Assembly (NCBI RefSeq): GCF_028401415.2 | Contig: NZ_CP171821.2 | Location: 1,674,001-1,738,000, forward strand | Source: Glaciecola sp028401415 | GTDB taxonomy: Bacteria > Pseudomonadota > Gammaproteobacteria > Enterobacterales > Alteromonadaceae | Direction: 5' to 3' | DNA length: 64,000 nt | Shown: one piece after another, positions 17,210-27,217 of the stretch | Numbering within the stretch: position 1 is the first letter of the stretch | Layout of the letters: every line of letters starts with the position of its first letter | Notes under the pieces: generated by a model | Seen by the model: the letters and a program-made list of their open reading frames with translations, nothing else | Told to the model about the DNA's origin: nothing | Databases searched by the model: none | Made by a program: the position numbers and the translations under genes

Positions 17210-18334
17210 ATGACTAAACCGCATATATTACAATTTATCTGTTCCACAGGCTTCTATGGTGCTGAACGCTGGATTTTGGCACTTTGTAGAAACACGCCAG
17301 CAAACGATGCAAAGCATTCCTTAGCCGTTACCCTTGAAGAAAACTCAAAAGACTTAGAGTTGGTAAAAGAATTTAAGCGCGACGGTGGCGATACCTTCGA
17401 AGTACCGATGTCTCATAAATTCGACTTTTCTGTGGTAGGGAAACTGGCTGATATTATCAAACGCAAAAAAATCGATATCATTCATACCCACGGCTACAAG
17501 TCAGACATACTAGGAATATTGGCGGCAAAACGGGCAAAGATCCCTGTCGTGGTCACCCCGCATGGATTCGAAAACGCCGAGGATTTTAAACTAAGAGCGT
17601 TTATTTATTTAGGATGCCAATCAATGCGTTTTGCAGACAAAGTGGTTCCCCTTTCTCCGCAATTGATGAAAGACGTTAAAAAATATGGGATCAAAGCACC
17701 AAAGCTTGAATACATTCAAAATGGCGTCGATTTAAGTGAAGTAGAAAAAGTGAAACATGCGCCTGCTAAAATCGCTAGCGAAAAACTGCGCATTGGATTC
17801 ATTGGTCAAATGATCAGCCGCAAAAACATCATCGATATCTTGGATATATTTGAAGCAATCGCCAGTTCTCGCAGCGATGTAGAACTCATTCTATTGGGCG
17901 ATGGAGACGAGCGCGCGAGCTTGGAGCAATATTCGAACACATTGACAAGCAAAAGCAACATTCATTTCTTAGGTTACCGAGATGACCGCCTCGACTATCT
18001 GCGCAGCTTCGACCTCTTCGTGATGACCTCGACTTTAGAAGGTATTCCAAGATGCTTAATGGAAGCATGCGCAATGGGCATTCCGGTTGCCGCATATAAC
18101 ATCGCTGGTATTGATCAGCTAATTACGCATAATCAAACAGGTCTGTTAGCCGAGTTACATGATAAATCCAGTTTAACTAAATATTGGACAACACTTCTTG
18201 ACGATAAGGACACTGCCTCGAAATTGGCTGAAAATGCATCAAAACATGTCACGCAGCAGTACTCTGCAAAGCGAATGGCAACGGAATATCTCGGGCTCTT
18301 TGAGCGTCTGCTTGCGCTAAACACGGCGAATTAA
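17210..18334 (+). CDS. Family 4 glycosyltransferase
   Basis: GT-B fold protein. The N-terminal acceptor domain starts ILQFICSTGFYGAERWILAL and contains IDIIHTHGYKSDILG. The C-terminal donor domain contains LRIGFIGQMISRKNIIDIL, ILLGDGDER and the signature EGIPRCLMEACAMGIPVAAYNIAG. ATG 17210 is chosen from the family N-terminus; the frame is open upstream to 17114 but that part overlaps the previous gene. A 70-base gap precedes it, one of the few breaks in the cluster. It resembles the sugar transferases found next to exosortase A genes; the sugar is unknown. Confidence 0.85.
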   Translation: MTKPHILQFICSTGFYGAERWILALCRNTPANDAKHSLAVTLEENSKDLELVKEFKRDGGDTFEVPMSHKFDFSVVGKLADIIKRKKIDIIHTHGYKSDILGILAAKRAKIPVVVTPHGFENAEDFKLRAFIYLGCQSMRFADKVVPLSPQLMKDVKKYGIKAPKLEYIQNGVDLSEVEKVKHAPAKIASEKLRIGFIGQMISRKNIIDILDIFEAIASSRSDVELILLGDGDERASLEQYSNTLTSKSNIHFLGYRDDRLDYLRSFDLFVMTSTLEGIPRCLMEACAMGIPVAAYNIAGIDQLITHNQTGLLAELHDKSSLTKYWTTLLDDKDTASKLAENASKHVTQQYSAKRMATEYLGLFERLLALNTAN

Positions 18335-18338
18335 GGCA

Positions 18339-19397
18339 ATGCCGAATATTACCGTTCACAAAATTGATCAAAACCGTGCCCCTGAGTGGGATGCATATGC
18401 GATGCAAAGCGATCATGCGACTGCTTACCATCTTTTTGCATGGGGTCAGGCGGTTGAAGCGGCATATGGATACATTTGCCATTACTTTATTGCACAAAGA
18501 GACGGCAGCACCGTTGGTATTCTGCCGCTCGTGGAAATGCGGTCGCTGAATTTACAAAAACTACTGTGTGCCCTTCCCTATTGCGATGTTGGCGGCCCAG
18601 TTGCAGACTCTGAGGAAATTAGCATATGTTTGACTGAGCATGCTTTAGATTTTGCAAAGGCATCTCGCATCAGTAACATTGAGCTACGCTCATCGTCACG
18701 TAGCTTAGTTGAGGTGCAAGACACCCTCCCTGGCAAAAAAGTGCGAATGATGCTCTCGCTTCCAGATTCATCAGACGGGCTTATGGCGCAATTTAAATCA
18801 AAACTTCGCAGCCAAATTAGAAAAGCTGAAAAAAATGGCTTAGTTGCAGAGGTGTCTCACTATCCTCAAGGCAGCAATGAACGTGAAGAATTTTATAACA
18901 TTATCTCAAGTAATATGCGCAATTTAGGCTCTCCTGTTCATTCGTTTGCATGGTATGAAGAAGTACTTGAAGCTTATAAAGATAGGGCGTTTATTTCACT
19001 TGTACGCTTTGAGGGAAAAGCGGTAGGTGCTGCTTTAGTATTGGCCTGTGGCCAGCGCGCAGTGATTCCTTGGGCATCAACTTTAGCTGAATATAATCGC
19101 TTGGCTCCCAATATGCTGTTGTATTGGTCAGTCTTAAGTGAAGCGGTTAAAATCGGTGCTAGTAATTTTGATTTTGGGCGTTCAACTGTGGGTGAAGGTA
19201 CCTTTAACTTCAAAAAGCAATGGGGCTGCAAAGCGCAGGCGCTAGAGTGGGTATCATATTCAAGCGGCAATAAGCTACAAGCCAGCAATGACACGAAAGG
19301 AAAAGGCAGAATCATTGTTGAGAGAATCTGGAAGCGTCTACCTTTGGCGGTATCCAATACGATTGGTCCACACTTACGCAAACACATTAGTCTATAG
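18339..19397 (+). CDS. FemAB family XrtA/PEP-CTERM system-associated protein
   Basis: The 352-residue protein matches the FemAB-related XrtA family (TIGR03019 type). Seen here: LFAWGQAVEAAYG near residues 33-45, FKSKLRSQIRKAEKNGL near 150-165, and the hallmark FDFGRSTVGEGTFNFKKQWG near 283-302. FemAB proteins transfer amino acids from aminoacyl-tRNA to cell-wall precursors; in XrtA loci a related acyl or aminoacyl transfer to the polysaccharide precursor is presumed but not proven. It starts 4 bases after the glycosyltransferase gene and is followed by the amidotransferase, the conserved order in XrtA loci. Confidence 0.88.
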   Translation: MPNITVHKIDQNRAPEWDAYAMQSDHATAYHLFAWGQAVEAAYGYICHYFIAQRDGSTVGILPLVEMRSLNLQKLLCALPYCDVGGPVADSEEISICLTEHALDFAKASRISNIELRSSSRSLVEVQDTLPGKKVRMMLSLPDSSDGLMAQFKSKLRSQIRKAEKNGLVAEVSHYPQGSNEREEFYNIISSNMRNLGSPVHSFAWYEEVLEAYKDRAFISLVRFEGKAVGAALVLACGQRAVIPWASTLAEYNRLAPNMLLYWSVLSEAVKIGASNFDFGRSTVGEGTFNFKKQWGCKAQALEWVSYSSGNKLQASNDTKGKGRIIVERIWKRLPLAVSNTIGPHLRKHISL

Positions 19398-19407
19398 GAA
19401 GGAAAAC

Positions 19408-21375
19408 ATGTGCGGCATTGCTGGTTTCTCAACCCATGAATACCCAAATTTAAGTAAAGAACATTTGCTTGCAATGGGTAATGCCATTCGGCATCGAGGT
19501 CCTGATGCTAATGGCGAATACCTTGATGAGCATATTGGGCTTTGTCATCGTCGTTTAAGCATCTTGGACTTGTCGGAATCAGGCAATCAGCCGATGTTCT
19601 CTCAAGATGAGCAATGCGTGATCGTTTTCAACGGTGAAATTTATAACTTCCCAGAACTTCGAACCGAATTAGAGGCGCAAGGAAGCTCATTTGTGTCCAG
19701 CACGGATACCGAAGTTATTCTTCATTTGTATCAGAAAATGGGCATAAAATGCCTAGAAAAACTCAATGGCATGTTTGCTTTTGCGCTATGGGATAAACAA
19801 GCCCAGTCGCTATTTATAGCGCGCGACCGAATCGGTAAAAAGCCTCTTTATTTTTTGTCGTATGAAAACCGCTTTGCCTTTGCATCTGAAATTAAATCCT
19901 TGCTCTGTTTACCCGATGTGCCAAAAGAGATCCGTTCAGATGCGGTATATGATTTCTTTGCCTATCAGTATATCCCGGATCCCAAAAGCATATTCAAACA
20001 CATACATAAACTTCGACCAGGCCACTTTCTGCTTTATAAAGCGGGCGAAATCAGTATTGAACAATACTGGGATGTGGACTTCTCTGCACAAAGCAATCAA
20101 TCTGAAGCTGAATTCAAAACCCAGTTGCAAGACTTGGCGCAGGCATGCACCAAACGGCGGATGTTAAGTGATGTTCCACTTGGTGCGTTTTTAAGTGGCG
20201 GTGTAGATTCTAGCGGCGTCGTCGCGATGATGGCAAAAGAGATGCAAAATCAGCAGCATAGCTCTGATACAAACCGAAAGAACGAGAAAGATCGCGTTAC
20301 CACTTGCACCATCGCTTTTGACGACGACAAGTTCAATGAAGCCGAGTTTGCGCAAAGCGTCGCAAATCAATACAACACTGATCACCATGAATTTATGGTG
20401 AGTCAAAATGTCAGCGATACATTAGAAGACATTGTGGCCTTTTTTGATGAGCCCTTTGCAGACCCTTCATTAGTGCCGACCTTCTATGTATCCGAACTTG
20501 CACGACAAGCCGTGACAGTTGCGATTGCTGGGGATGGCGGGGACGAAGTATTTGCAGGCTACCAAAAATATAACACAGATGATATTGAGAACCGGCTACG
20601 TGAAAAGTTTCCTTTATGGATGCGCACGCATGTATTCCCAAGCCTAACAAAGATATTCAGTCGATTTGAAAACAGGGTTCTACGTAAAGCACATTCACTT
20701 TTCAGTAGCTTAAGCGTCTCCCCTGCTATGGGCTTTTATCTCACTAACTCACAAATCAAAGATCACCAGTGGCAAAACTTAGTCAAACCTGAGTTTGCAG
20801 ATGCGCTTGGCGCTTATCACCCAAGTGAAAATACGCTGCGTGCCTATGAAAGTGCGAAAGGCAAAGATCATCTATCCAGAATACTGTACACCGATATGAA
20901 AACCTATTTGCCTGGAGGTATTTTGGTCAAGGTGGATAGAATGAGTATGGCAAACTCGTTGGAAGTGCGAGCACCGCTGTTAGACAAAGAGATGATTGAA
21001 TTCGCTGCCACCATGCCATCTGAATTAAAGTTTAAAGACGGTGAAAAAAAGTATCTATTAAAAGAGGCTTTTAAACACTTACTACCCGATGACATTCTTT
21101 ATCGAAAAAAAATGGGCTTTTCAGTGCCGCTTGCTTCTTGGTTTCGAGCGGAGCTAAAAGGCCTTGCTGAACGCTATCTTGTCAACACTCCAAAAGGGCT
21201 AACACAATTTTTTAAGCAAGCTGAAATTGAACGCCTATGGCAGCAACATCAAAGCAACCAAGCCGATCATTCTAATCTGCTTTGGTCGATGTTGATGTTC
21301 GAGTTGTGGTGGCAGCGTTATATGCTTAACGACCAACACGACTCTTATGCGCAAAAAGGCGAAGTTTCAGCATGA
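19408..21375 (+). CDS. XrtA/PEP-CTERM system amidotransferase (asparagine synthase-like)
   Basis: The 655-residue protein starts MCGIAGFS, which places the glutaminase nucleophile at Cys2. RHRGPD (28-33) and FNGEIYN complete the class II glutamine amidotransferase domain. The synthetase domain has the ATP pyrophosphatase loop GAFLSGGVDSSG and a later IAGDGGDEVFAGY. It would move ammonia from glutamine to a carboxyl group, in this family probably on a uronic acid of the repeat unit (TIGR03108 type). ATG 19408 follows AGGAAGGA and is required to expose Cys2; the frame is open upstream inside the FemAB gene. The end overlaps the next start as ATGA. Confidence 0.9.
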   Translation: MCGIAGFSTHEYPNLSKEHLLAMGNAIRHRGPDANGEYLDEHIGLCHRRLSILDLSESGNQPMFSQDEQCVIVFNGEIYNFPELRTELEAQGSSFVSSTDTEVILHLYQKMGIKCLEKLNGMFAFALWDKQAQSLFIARDRIGKKPLYFLSYENRFAFASEIKSLLCLPDVPKEIRSDAVYDFFAYQYIPDPKSIFKHIHKLRPGHFLLYKAGEISIEQYWDVDFSAQSNQSEAEFKTQLQDLAQACTKRRMLSDVPLGAFLSGGVDSSGVVAMMAKEMQNQQHSSDTNRKNEKDRVTTCTIAFDDDKFNEAEFAQSVANQYNTDHHEFMVSQNVSDTLEDIVAFFDEPFADPSLVPTFYVSELARQAVTVAIAGDGGDEVFAGYQKYNTDDIENRLREKFPLWMRTHVFPSLTKIFSRFENRVLRKAHSLFSSLSVSPAMGFYLTNSQIKDHQWQNLVKPEFADALGAYHPSENTLRAYESAKGKDHLSRILYTDMKTYLPGGILVKVDRMSMANSLEVRAPLLDKEMIEFAATMPSELKFKDGEKKYLLKEAFKHLLPDDILYRKKMGFSVPLASWFRAELKGLAERYLVNTPKGLTQFFKQAEIERLWQQHQSNQADHSNLLWSMLMFELWWQRYMLNDQHDSYAQKGEVSA

Positions 21376-22481
21376 TAAAAGTTTGCCACCTCACTTACGA
21401 CATGCGCATAGGCGGCGCCGAAATGGTGATTAAAAATATCATTGAAGGCAGCGATAACGCCGAATTTGATATGAGCCTTTTTTGTCTTGAGACGCCATTA
21501 GGTCCTTGGGGTATAGCATTAAAGCAAGATGGTTTAACGGTAGGAGAGTACTCCCGGCAACCGGGATTTGACCTTCAAGCAATTAAGATGATTCGCCAGT
21601 TTGTGAAGCAAAACGAAATCGATGTACTGCATTGTCATCAATATACTCCTTGGTTTTACGGCACAATAGCCTGCTTAGGGTTACATACAAAGATCATTTT
21701 TACTGAGCATGGGCGTTTTTATCCTGATATACGCTCTCCTAAGCGTCGATTTATCAATCCTATTTTGCGCTTCTTCACCGCTAAGATAACAGCTATATCA
21801 AAAGCCACTGCCAATGCCCTGCAAGAATTCGAGTACATTCCACTGCCTTATACTCAAGTCATTTATAATGGAATAAGTGAACAAAATCCTGAACTTAAAT
21901 GCAATATTCGCAACAGTCTGAATATTGACTCAGACACGCTTATTCTTGGCACCATTGCCCGTTTCGACCCAATTAAGAATCATTTAATGATGCTTGAGGG
22001 GCTGCATCTAGCGCTGCAAACGGGGGTGAAGGCTCACTTTTTACTGGTGGGCGATGGCGAGCATCGACAAACAATCGAGCAAAAAATTGAAGCATTAAAC
22101 TTAGACGGGCATGTCACAATGACTGGCTACATAAGTGCACCATTTGACTACTTGCATGCGATGGACGTTTTCTTACTTACTTCGTTTAGCGAAGGCACAT
22201 CAATGACCCTCTTAGAAGCAATGAGAGATGCGAAGCCATGCATTGTGACTGATGTGGGCGGAAACCCCGAAGTGATTGAGCATGATTACAATGGTATAGT
22301 AATCCCCAGCGGTGACAGCAAGAAACTCGCTAATGCGATAGGGAAACTCGCCGTTAATGAGGATATAAGAGAAGGTATGGGTAAAAAAGCTATTCAACTA
22401 TTTAGAAAAAAGTTTTCTGCTTCTCAGATGAATATTGCATTTGGTGAAATATACCGAGCGCTGTCAGGACGACAAAACTAG
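21372..22481 (+). CDS. Family 4 glycosyltransferase
   Basis: GT-B fold. VCHLTYDMRIGGAEMVIKNI forms the first nucleotide-binding-like loop, IDVLHCHQYTPWFYG the acceptor domain, and IARFDPIKNH, LVGDGEHR and FSEGTSMTLLEAMRDAKPCIVTDVGG the donor domain with the EX7E motif. It is translation-coupled to the amidotransferase by a 4-base overlap. The N-terminal pattern fits the sugar transferases associated with exosortase A (TIGR03088-like), which supports a role in the conserved core of the repeat unit. The sugar is unknown. Confidence 0.85.
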   Translation: MIKVCHLTYDMRIGGAEMVIKNIIEGSDNAEFDMSLFCLETPLGPWGIALKQDGLTVGEYSRQPGFDLQAIKMIRQFVKQNEIDVLHCHQYTPWFYGTIACLGLHTKIIFTEHGRFYPDIRSPKRRFINPILRFFTAKITAISKATANALQEFEYIPLPYTQVIYNGISEQNPELKCNIRNSLNIDSDTLILGTIARFDPIKNHLMMLEGLHLALQTGVKAHFLLVGDGEHRQTIEQKIEALNLDGHVTMTGYISAPFDYLHAMDVFLLTSFSEGTSMTLLEAMRDAKPCIVTDVGGNPEVIEHDYNGIVIPSGDSKKLANAIGKLAVNEDIREGMGKKAIQLFRKKFSASQMNIAFGEIYRALSGRQN

Positions 22482-23928
22482 AAAACATGGACGAATTGAA
22501 TCTCTAAAGGCACATGATTTAAATGATAAGCGCATTATTTTTCTATTTTTCTATTTTTCATTTTTAGTATGCATCGTTAATTCGATACGCATCAGTGCGA
22601 TTTTTATTTTTGTGCTTTACCAAGCCTACTACTTTTTTAATCCTGCCACGAAATGGTGGGGAACGCACATTCCGGATATTCGATTCTCATTTTACATTGT
22701 ATTGACGCTGCTGATTATCTGCGCTTATAAATGGAGCAGTCTCAAAGAAAATAAAATCCACAAAGTCCCTCAATTTTGGTTTTTATATATCATGGTGTTG
22801 CTTTACGCCCTTGTGACACCAAGTGCCGTCTTTCCTGACCGACAGATCATGGCGCTCGACTATCTGGTGACGGTGGCCATTCTCGTCACAGTTGTTTATA
22901 AATTAGTGAGAACGGAACGTGAACTAGACTACATTCTCTGGGGCTACATGGTATTTGCCGGATACTTGGGGTATTACGTCAGTCAATTTGGTAGAACCAG
23001 TTCTGGACGGTTCCAAGGCGCTGGCATGGTAGATTCGCCCGATGCGAATGGCGTCGCCGCAGCAATTGCACCTGCACTTGTCCTTTGCTTGTATTATTTC
23101 TGGGTCAATCCTAAGTTTCTAAATCGGGTCATTCTGACAATTTTAGGTGCATTTATGGCAAATGCGCTTGTACAGCTTGGTAGCCGCGGTGCATTTTTGG
23201 GCGTAGCGGTATCGGTATCAGGTTTTTTGTACTATTTATACTTCTCGAAAATGCGCAAGAAAAATCAGCGGATGAGCGTTGTGTTCCTCACCATTTTTGG
23301 CCTTATTGGCGCTGTATCTGTGACTGATAGTGCCTTTTGGCAAAGAATGACAACCATGCTTACGCAGTCTCAAAATATGGAGCAAACCACAACAGAGACT
23401 GGCGCTACACGATTTAAGTTTTGGGCCGGCGCTTGGGATATGGCAAAAGATCATCCCTTTGGCAAAGGATCAAGTGCCTTTATTTTTTACTCCCCCGTGT
23501 ATGTCCCTGAGTCTGTCGCCACTGGCGCCAGTCGAAACAGAGCAGTACACAGCACATGGTTTGAAGCGCTCACTGAAATTGGCTACCTTGGCTTACTAAT
23601 GCTCATCGGGGTTGTGTATTACAGCTTAATTACGTCAAGACGGGCTGCAAAACGTTTGAAAGAGCAAAACAAGCTGCCTCAATATTATAAAGTAATTGCA
23701 ATTCAGTGTGCCTTCTTAGGCTTTATTGTGACGATGACCTTCCTTAATCGCTTACGCGGTGAGATGTTGTATTGGTGTATTCTATACTGCTCAATTGCTT
23801 ATAATTTGTTTTACTTAAAGGCAGAGGCTGCGGAGAAAAACGCTGACATGGAAAATGTGCAACCTAAGCAAGGTGTTACGAAAGCGAGTATATCCACCCG
23901 TCGAAGTATTGAGGCTGCTAAAAAATAA
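22435..23928 (+). CDS. O-antigen polymerase/ligase-like membrane protein, exosortase A-associated
   Basis: Protein with 10-12 hydrophobic segments and a large periplasmic loop containing SSGRFQGAGMVDSPDANGVAA and later the LVQLGSRGAFLGV region, the pattern of Wzy/WaaL-type proteins found in XrtA loci (TIGR03097 type). It would polymerise repeat units or ligate glycan to an acceptor in the periplasm. The start is uncertain: TTG 22435 and GTG 22444 both overlap the preceding gene, neither has a clear ribosome site, and no ATG lies before the first helix. The C-terminal tail is basic and Ser/Thr-rich. Confidence 0.8.
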   Translation: MHLVKYTERCQDDKTRKHGRIESLKAHDLNDKRIIFLFFYFSFLVCIVNSIRISAIFIFVLYQAYYFFNPATKWWGTHIPDIRFSFYIVLTLLIICAYKWSSLKENKIHKVPQFWFLYIMVLLYALVTPSAVFPDRQIMALDYLVTVAILVTVVYKLVRTERELDYILWGYMVFAGYLGYYVSQFGRTSSGRFQGAGMVDSPDANGVAAAIAPALVLCLYYFWVNPKFLNRVILTILGAFMANALVQLGSRGAFLGVAVSVSGFLYYLYFSKMRKKNQRMSVVFLTIFGLIGAVSVTDSAFWQRMTTMLTQSQNMEQTTTETGATRFKFWAGAWDMAKDHPFGKGSSAFIFYSPVYVPESVATGASRNRAVHSTWFEALTEIGYLGLLMLIGVVYYSLITSRRAAKRLKEQNKLPQYYKVIAIQCAFLGFIVTMTFLNRLRGEMLYWCILYCSIAYNLFYLKAEAAEKNADMENVQPKQGVTKASISTRRSIEAAKK

Positions 23929-23972
23929 TGCAACTCGTGAAGCATCATCCAGCACCGAGGAAACCGTAAACC

Positions 23973-25202
23973 TTGGCAAATATTCTCGTAGTATCACATC
24001 GCGTACCCTTTCCACCAAACAAAGGTGAAAAGCTGCGGACCTTCTATCAAATAGAAGCATTAGTAAATCATGGCCATAGCGTCACGGTTGCTGCCCCTAT
24101 AGAAAGCGAACAAGATAAGGAACACGTTTTAGCATTAGCTAAGCGGCTCAGCATAGCAGTACACACTTTCAAACTGCCCCATAAAATTTTGCGAATTGCA
24201 CGCGCGTTGTTTAAAAATGAATCAATCAGTAGCGCTAATTTTTATGCAAAGGATTTGTCAGCGTTCTTGCTTCGGCATGTTGAAGACTTTGACATCGTGT
24301 ATACATGCGCCTCCTCATTAAATAGCTATATTTTTCAGCTCAAACTTCATCAAAAAGCTATTTGCATGAGCGATTTTATGGACGTCGATTCGGACAAGTG
24401 GCGACAATATGCAAAAAATGCGAACGTGCTTATGCGCTATGTTTACTCTCGCGAAGCCAAACTGATTAGCGAACTTGAAGACAAAAGTGTCGCATACCTA
24501 GCTAGATGTTTCGTGATCGCGCAGGAGGAGAAACGGATATTAGAATCGCAAACAAAAGACACCTTAGCTGACAAACATTCCAATATAGGTGTATTGGGCA
24601 ATGGGGTAGACGTATCTGAATTTGCGCATTGTCCAAACAAGGCAAACCATATTATTGAACTCGTATTTGTCGGCGTCATGGATTACAAGCCAAATGTAGA
24701 AAGCGTGCACTGGTTTGTAGATAACTGCTGGGCTAGAGTGAAAGATGCTGTGCCGAACGCTCGCTTTACTATTGCAGGAATGAACCCGGTTCCGAGCATA
24801 CAGCGTTTAGAAAAATTGGACGGGATTGAAGTGACAGGTTTTGTGGACGACATTATGCCCTATTTTGATAGAGCACATATTTTCGTTGCTCCGTTTCAAA
24901 CTGCTAGAGGTGTTCAAAATAAAGTGCTCCAGGCGATGTCATGCGGCTTGGCTGTGGTAAGCACTAAGCTGGGTATTGAAGGGATATTTCACGAAACCGA
25001 TAAGGATGTGATTATTGCAGATTCAATTGATGACTTTTCCAGTGCGCTTATTCAACTGTCTCAAGATGATGCGCGACGACAGACGCTAGGAAAGTGCGCA
25101 AACGAAAGGATCGTAAACGAATATTCCTGGGAGGCTGCCCTCAAACCTCTATTAAGTGCTGTCAGCCTTGCCTCTGTACAGGAAGAACATGATGTCAGCT
25201 AA
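23973..25202 (+). CDS. XrtA/PEP-CTERM system-associated glycosyltransferase (TIGR03087 type)
   Basis: Starts ILVVSHRVPFPPNKGEKLRTFY, contains DFMDVDSDKWRQYA near residue 137 and MRYVYSREAKLISELE, all diagnostic of the sugar transferase 1 family of exosortase A loci. The donor domain has LVFVGVMDYKPNVESVHWF and APFQTARGVQNKVLQAMSCGLAVVST. It is a GT-B enzyme acting on the lipid-linked repeat unit. The apparent start is TTG 23973, with GAGG 12 bases upstream; no ATG lies near the conserved N-terminus. It overlaps the next gene by 11 bases. Confidence 0.88.
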   Translation: MANILVVSHRVPFPPNKGEKLRTFYQIEALVNHGHSVTVAAPIESEQDKEHVLALAKRLSIAVHTFKLPHKILRIARALFKNESISSANFYAKDLSAFLLRHVEDFDIVYTCASSLNSYIFQLKLHQKAICMSDFMDVDSDKWRQYAKNANVLMRYVYSREAKLISELEDKSVAYLARCFVIAQEEKRILESQTKDTLADKHSNIGVLGNGVDVSEFAHCPNKANHIIELVFVGVMDYKPNVESVHWFVDNCWARVKDAVPNARFTIAGMNPVPSIQRLEKLDGIEVTGFVDDIMPYFDRAHIFVAPFQTARGVQNKVLQAMSCGLAVVSTKLGIEGIFHETDKDVIIADSIDDFSSALIQLSQDDARRQTLGKCANERIVNEYSWEAALKPLLSAVSLASVQEEHDVS

Positions 25203-26271
25203 ACGTTATGCAATTGGACCAATGGTAGGCTTACCCTCTACTGAGTGGGTGGGGCGTGACGTTGCACAATACATGCAAACACAAAACATAAACGTGGAAT
25301 TGTTTAAACATTATGAATCGCTATTGGATGTTGACGTCGTTTATGTCATTAAAGTGATGCCAAGCGTAAGCTGGCTACAGAAGCAAAAGGCGCGCGGCAG
25401 CAAGCTTATTTATTTTCCAGTGGATATATTTGACCATCCTTGGCGTGAGATTATGTATCGAGAGCATTTTAAATACTTTGATGCCTTCTGCGTGCACAAT
25501 ACTCGCACCCAACCCATATTTAATGTGGAAGATGCTCGCCTGTTCTTTGTAAATCATCATCTAAAATATGAATCAAATCGTTCAGTCGAGCAAACATCTG
25601 GTCAAGTCCTTTGGATTGGACATCTGGAATACGTTCCCAGTTTGATCATGTATCTTGCGAAACTTCCTAAGCTCGCTGAAAATGGTTTTTGCATCCTAAC
25701 GGACTTAGAAAAATATGAATTCTACCGACATCAAATCCAGCAAGAGCTAGATGAAGCAGGTATCGATTACTCTGAAGAGTGGGAAAATGAAGCATCGTTG
25801 CTGCTAAGTGGACATAGACTCACGCAATGGAGCGAACAGGAGCAAGCAAAACAACTGCAAAGCTGCGTTGGCGCAATTGATACTAAACTGGATAAATACG
25901 GACATAACTTTAAACCCCCCACAAAAGCCCAAAAATATATATTTAATGCGATACCATTCGCATGCCCTAGTACCTCCTATTCTTCTGAGTACTTTCACCA
26001 GATTGGCTTTGAAGTTCCCGACTCAAGTGATATTGAAAGCTTGTGCTCAGCCGATTACTTTGCCAAAGTGACTGAGTTTGCAAAAGCTAATCGACACATG
26101 GTAGAGATTGATTCCGTGGCTAAATCTTATTTATATGCAGACTCCGCATCAACGTTTCGCCCTAAACCCGGCAGCGTTTGGTTGTCGAACACTAGAAACG
26201 CAATTAACCAAATACATGTATTTGTGATTCGCGCGGTTAAAAAGCTCGCAAAAATAATTAAACGGAAGTAG
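25192..26271 (+). CDS. Glycosyltransferase-like protein, unassigned family
   Basis: About 359 residues with a Rossmann-like alternation: VDVVYVIKVMPSVSWL, GSKLIYFPVDIFDHPW, VLWIGHLEYVPSL, then a C-terminal NFKPPTKAQKYIFNAIPFACP, which resembles the donor-site helix of GT-B enzymes. No DxD motif and no membrane segment are seen. I do not recognise a named family. ATG 25192 is chosen because GGAAG lies 6 bases upstream; ATG 25189 is too close to it. Its position between glycosyltransferase genes and its overlap with the preceding one support a role in building this organism's specific repeat unit. Confidence 0.6.
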   Translation: MSAKRYAIGPMVGLPSTEWVGRDVAQYMQTQNINVELFKHYESLLDVDVVYVIKVMPSVSWLQKQKARGSKLIYFPVDIFDHPWREIMYREHFKYFDAFCVHNTRTQPIFNVEDARLFFVNHHLKYESNRSVEQTSGQVLWIGHLEYVPSLIMYLAKLPKLAENGFCILTDLEKYEFYRHQIQQELDEAGIDYSEEWENEASLLLSGHRLTQWSEQEQAKQLQSCVGAIDTKLDKYGHNFKPPTKAQKYIFNAIPFACPSTSYSSEYFHQIGFEVPDSSDIESLCSADYFAKVTEFAKANRHMVEIDSVAKSYLYADSASTFRPKPGSVWLSNTRNAINQIHVFVIRAVKKLAKIIKRK

Positions 26272-26274
26272 TTC

Positions 26275-27144
26275 ATGCTGTTATTTACCATCGTTGTGCG
26301 CCACCCCAAAACCAGTAATAACTATGTTCACGTTTGTACATTGCTCAAGCGAACCATTCGCTCCGTGTGTCAGCAGCAAAACGCTGAATTTTTGTTGGTG
26401 GTAGCATGTAGCGAGAAACCGGATTTTGATATAGATGATGAGCGCGTGATCTTCAAAACGATTGATTGCTCTATTCCTAAGACGCGTCACGAAATGTTAA
26501 TGGATAAGAGTGTCAAGCGCTTAGTCGCGTTTCAAGAAGGGCTTCGACGCACAAAATTTAGCTATTTGATGATGTTAGATGCAGATGATTTAGTTTCAAA
26601 GAATCTAGCCAGTTTTATTCTCTCAAGTTTACCAGATGGCGCTTCCGGGGCACGACTCAACGCAGGCTATTTGCTTGACTTTAACAACCAGCGTTTGCAA
26701 AAAAAATATGGGTTTAACCATTATTGTGGGAGTAGCCTGATTTATAATATTAATGACGTAATATCGATGCTTGGAGTAAGTAAAAAAGCGTTTATGGCCC
26801 TCAACACTCAAGCTGAATTTTTGGAAGCCTGCGACAATTATGTAATGAAAGAGATGCTGGGCGATCACCGTCATCCTAATCATTTCTTTAAATCAAAGAA
26901 ACGTCCACTGGTGCAAATTTATGAGCCTCTCGCATGCTGGGTGGTCAATAATGGTGAAAATCTTTCCAAAACCACGATCGGACGCGGGGCAAGAACAATG
27001 AACTCAGCCATGCTGGAAGAGTTTGCTTTGACCAAAGAGATGAAGCCTGTCGCACCTTCGATTTTAGACCAGTTGATAGAGCAAGGGCGTTTTCTAAAAT
27101 CAGTGTTTGGACACTATTACCGAACCCTCACCAAGCGTTACTAG
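26275..27144 (+). CDS. GT-A type glycosyltransferase-like protein
   Basis: The 289-residue protein has an early RTIRSVCQQQNAEFLLVVAC strand pattern and LMMLDADDLVSKNLASF near residue 100, with the DxD metal site of family 2 glycosyltransferases. The remainder is weakly conserved and has no membrane segment. GGAAG lies just upstream of ATG 26275, three bases after the previous stop. It is the last gene of the long rightward cluster and converges with the pyruvyltransferase gene. Sugar specificity is unknown. Confidence 0.65.
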   Translation: MLLFTIVVRHPKTSNNYVHVCTLLKRTIRSVCQQQNAEFLLVVACSEKPDFDIDDERVIFKTIDCSIPKTRHEMLMDKSVKRLVAFQEGLRRTKFSYLMMLDADDLVSKNLASFILSSLPDGASGARLNAGYLLDFNNQRLQKKYGFNHYCGSSLIYNINDVISMLGVSKKAFMALNTQAEFLEACDNYVMKEMLGDHRHPNHFFKSKKRPLVQIYEPLACWVVNNGENLSKTTIGRGARTMNSAMLEEFALTKEMKPVAPSILDQLIEQGRFLKSVFGHYYRTLTKRY

Positions 27145-27217
27145 GGCGCTTGTTACTTTGCTGTATGGCCTTACCAAATTACCTTGTAATATTCAGGCAC
27201 CGCGGTCTAAATGAGAT

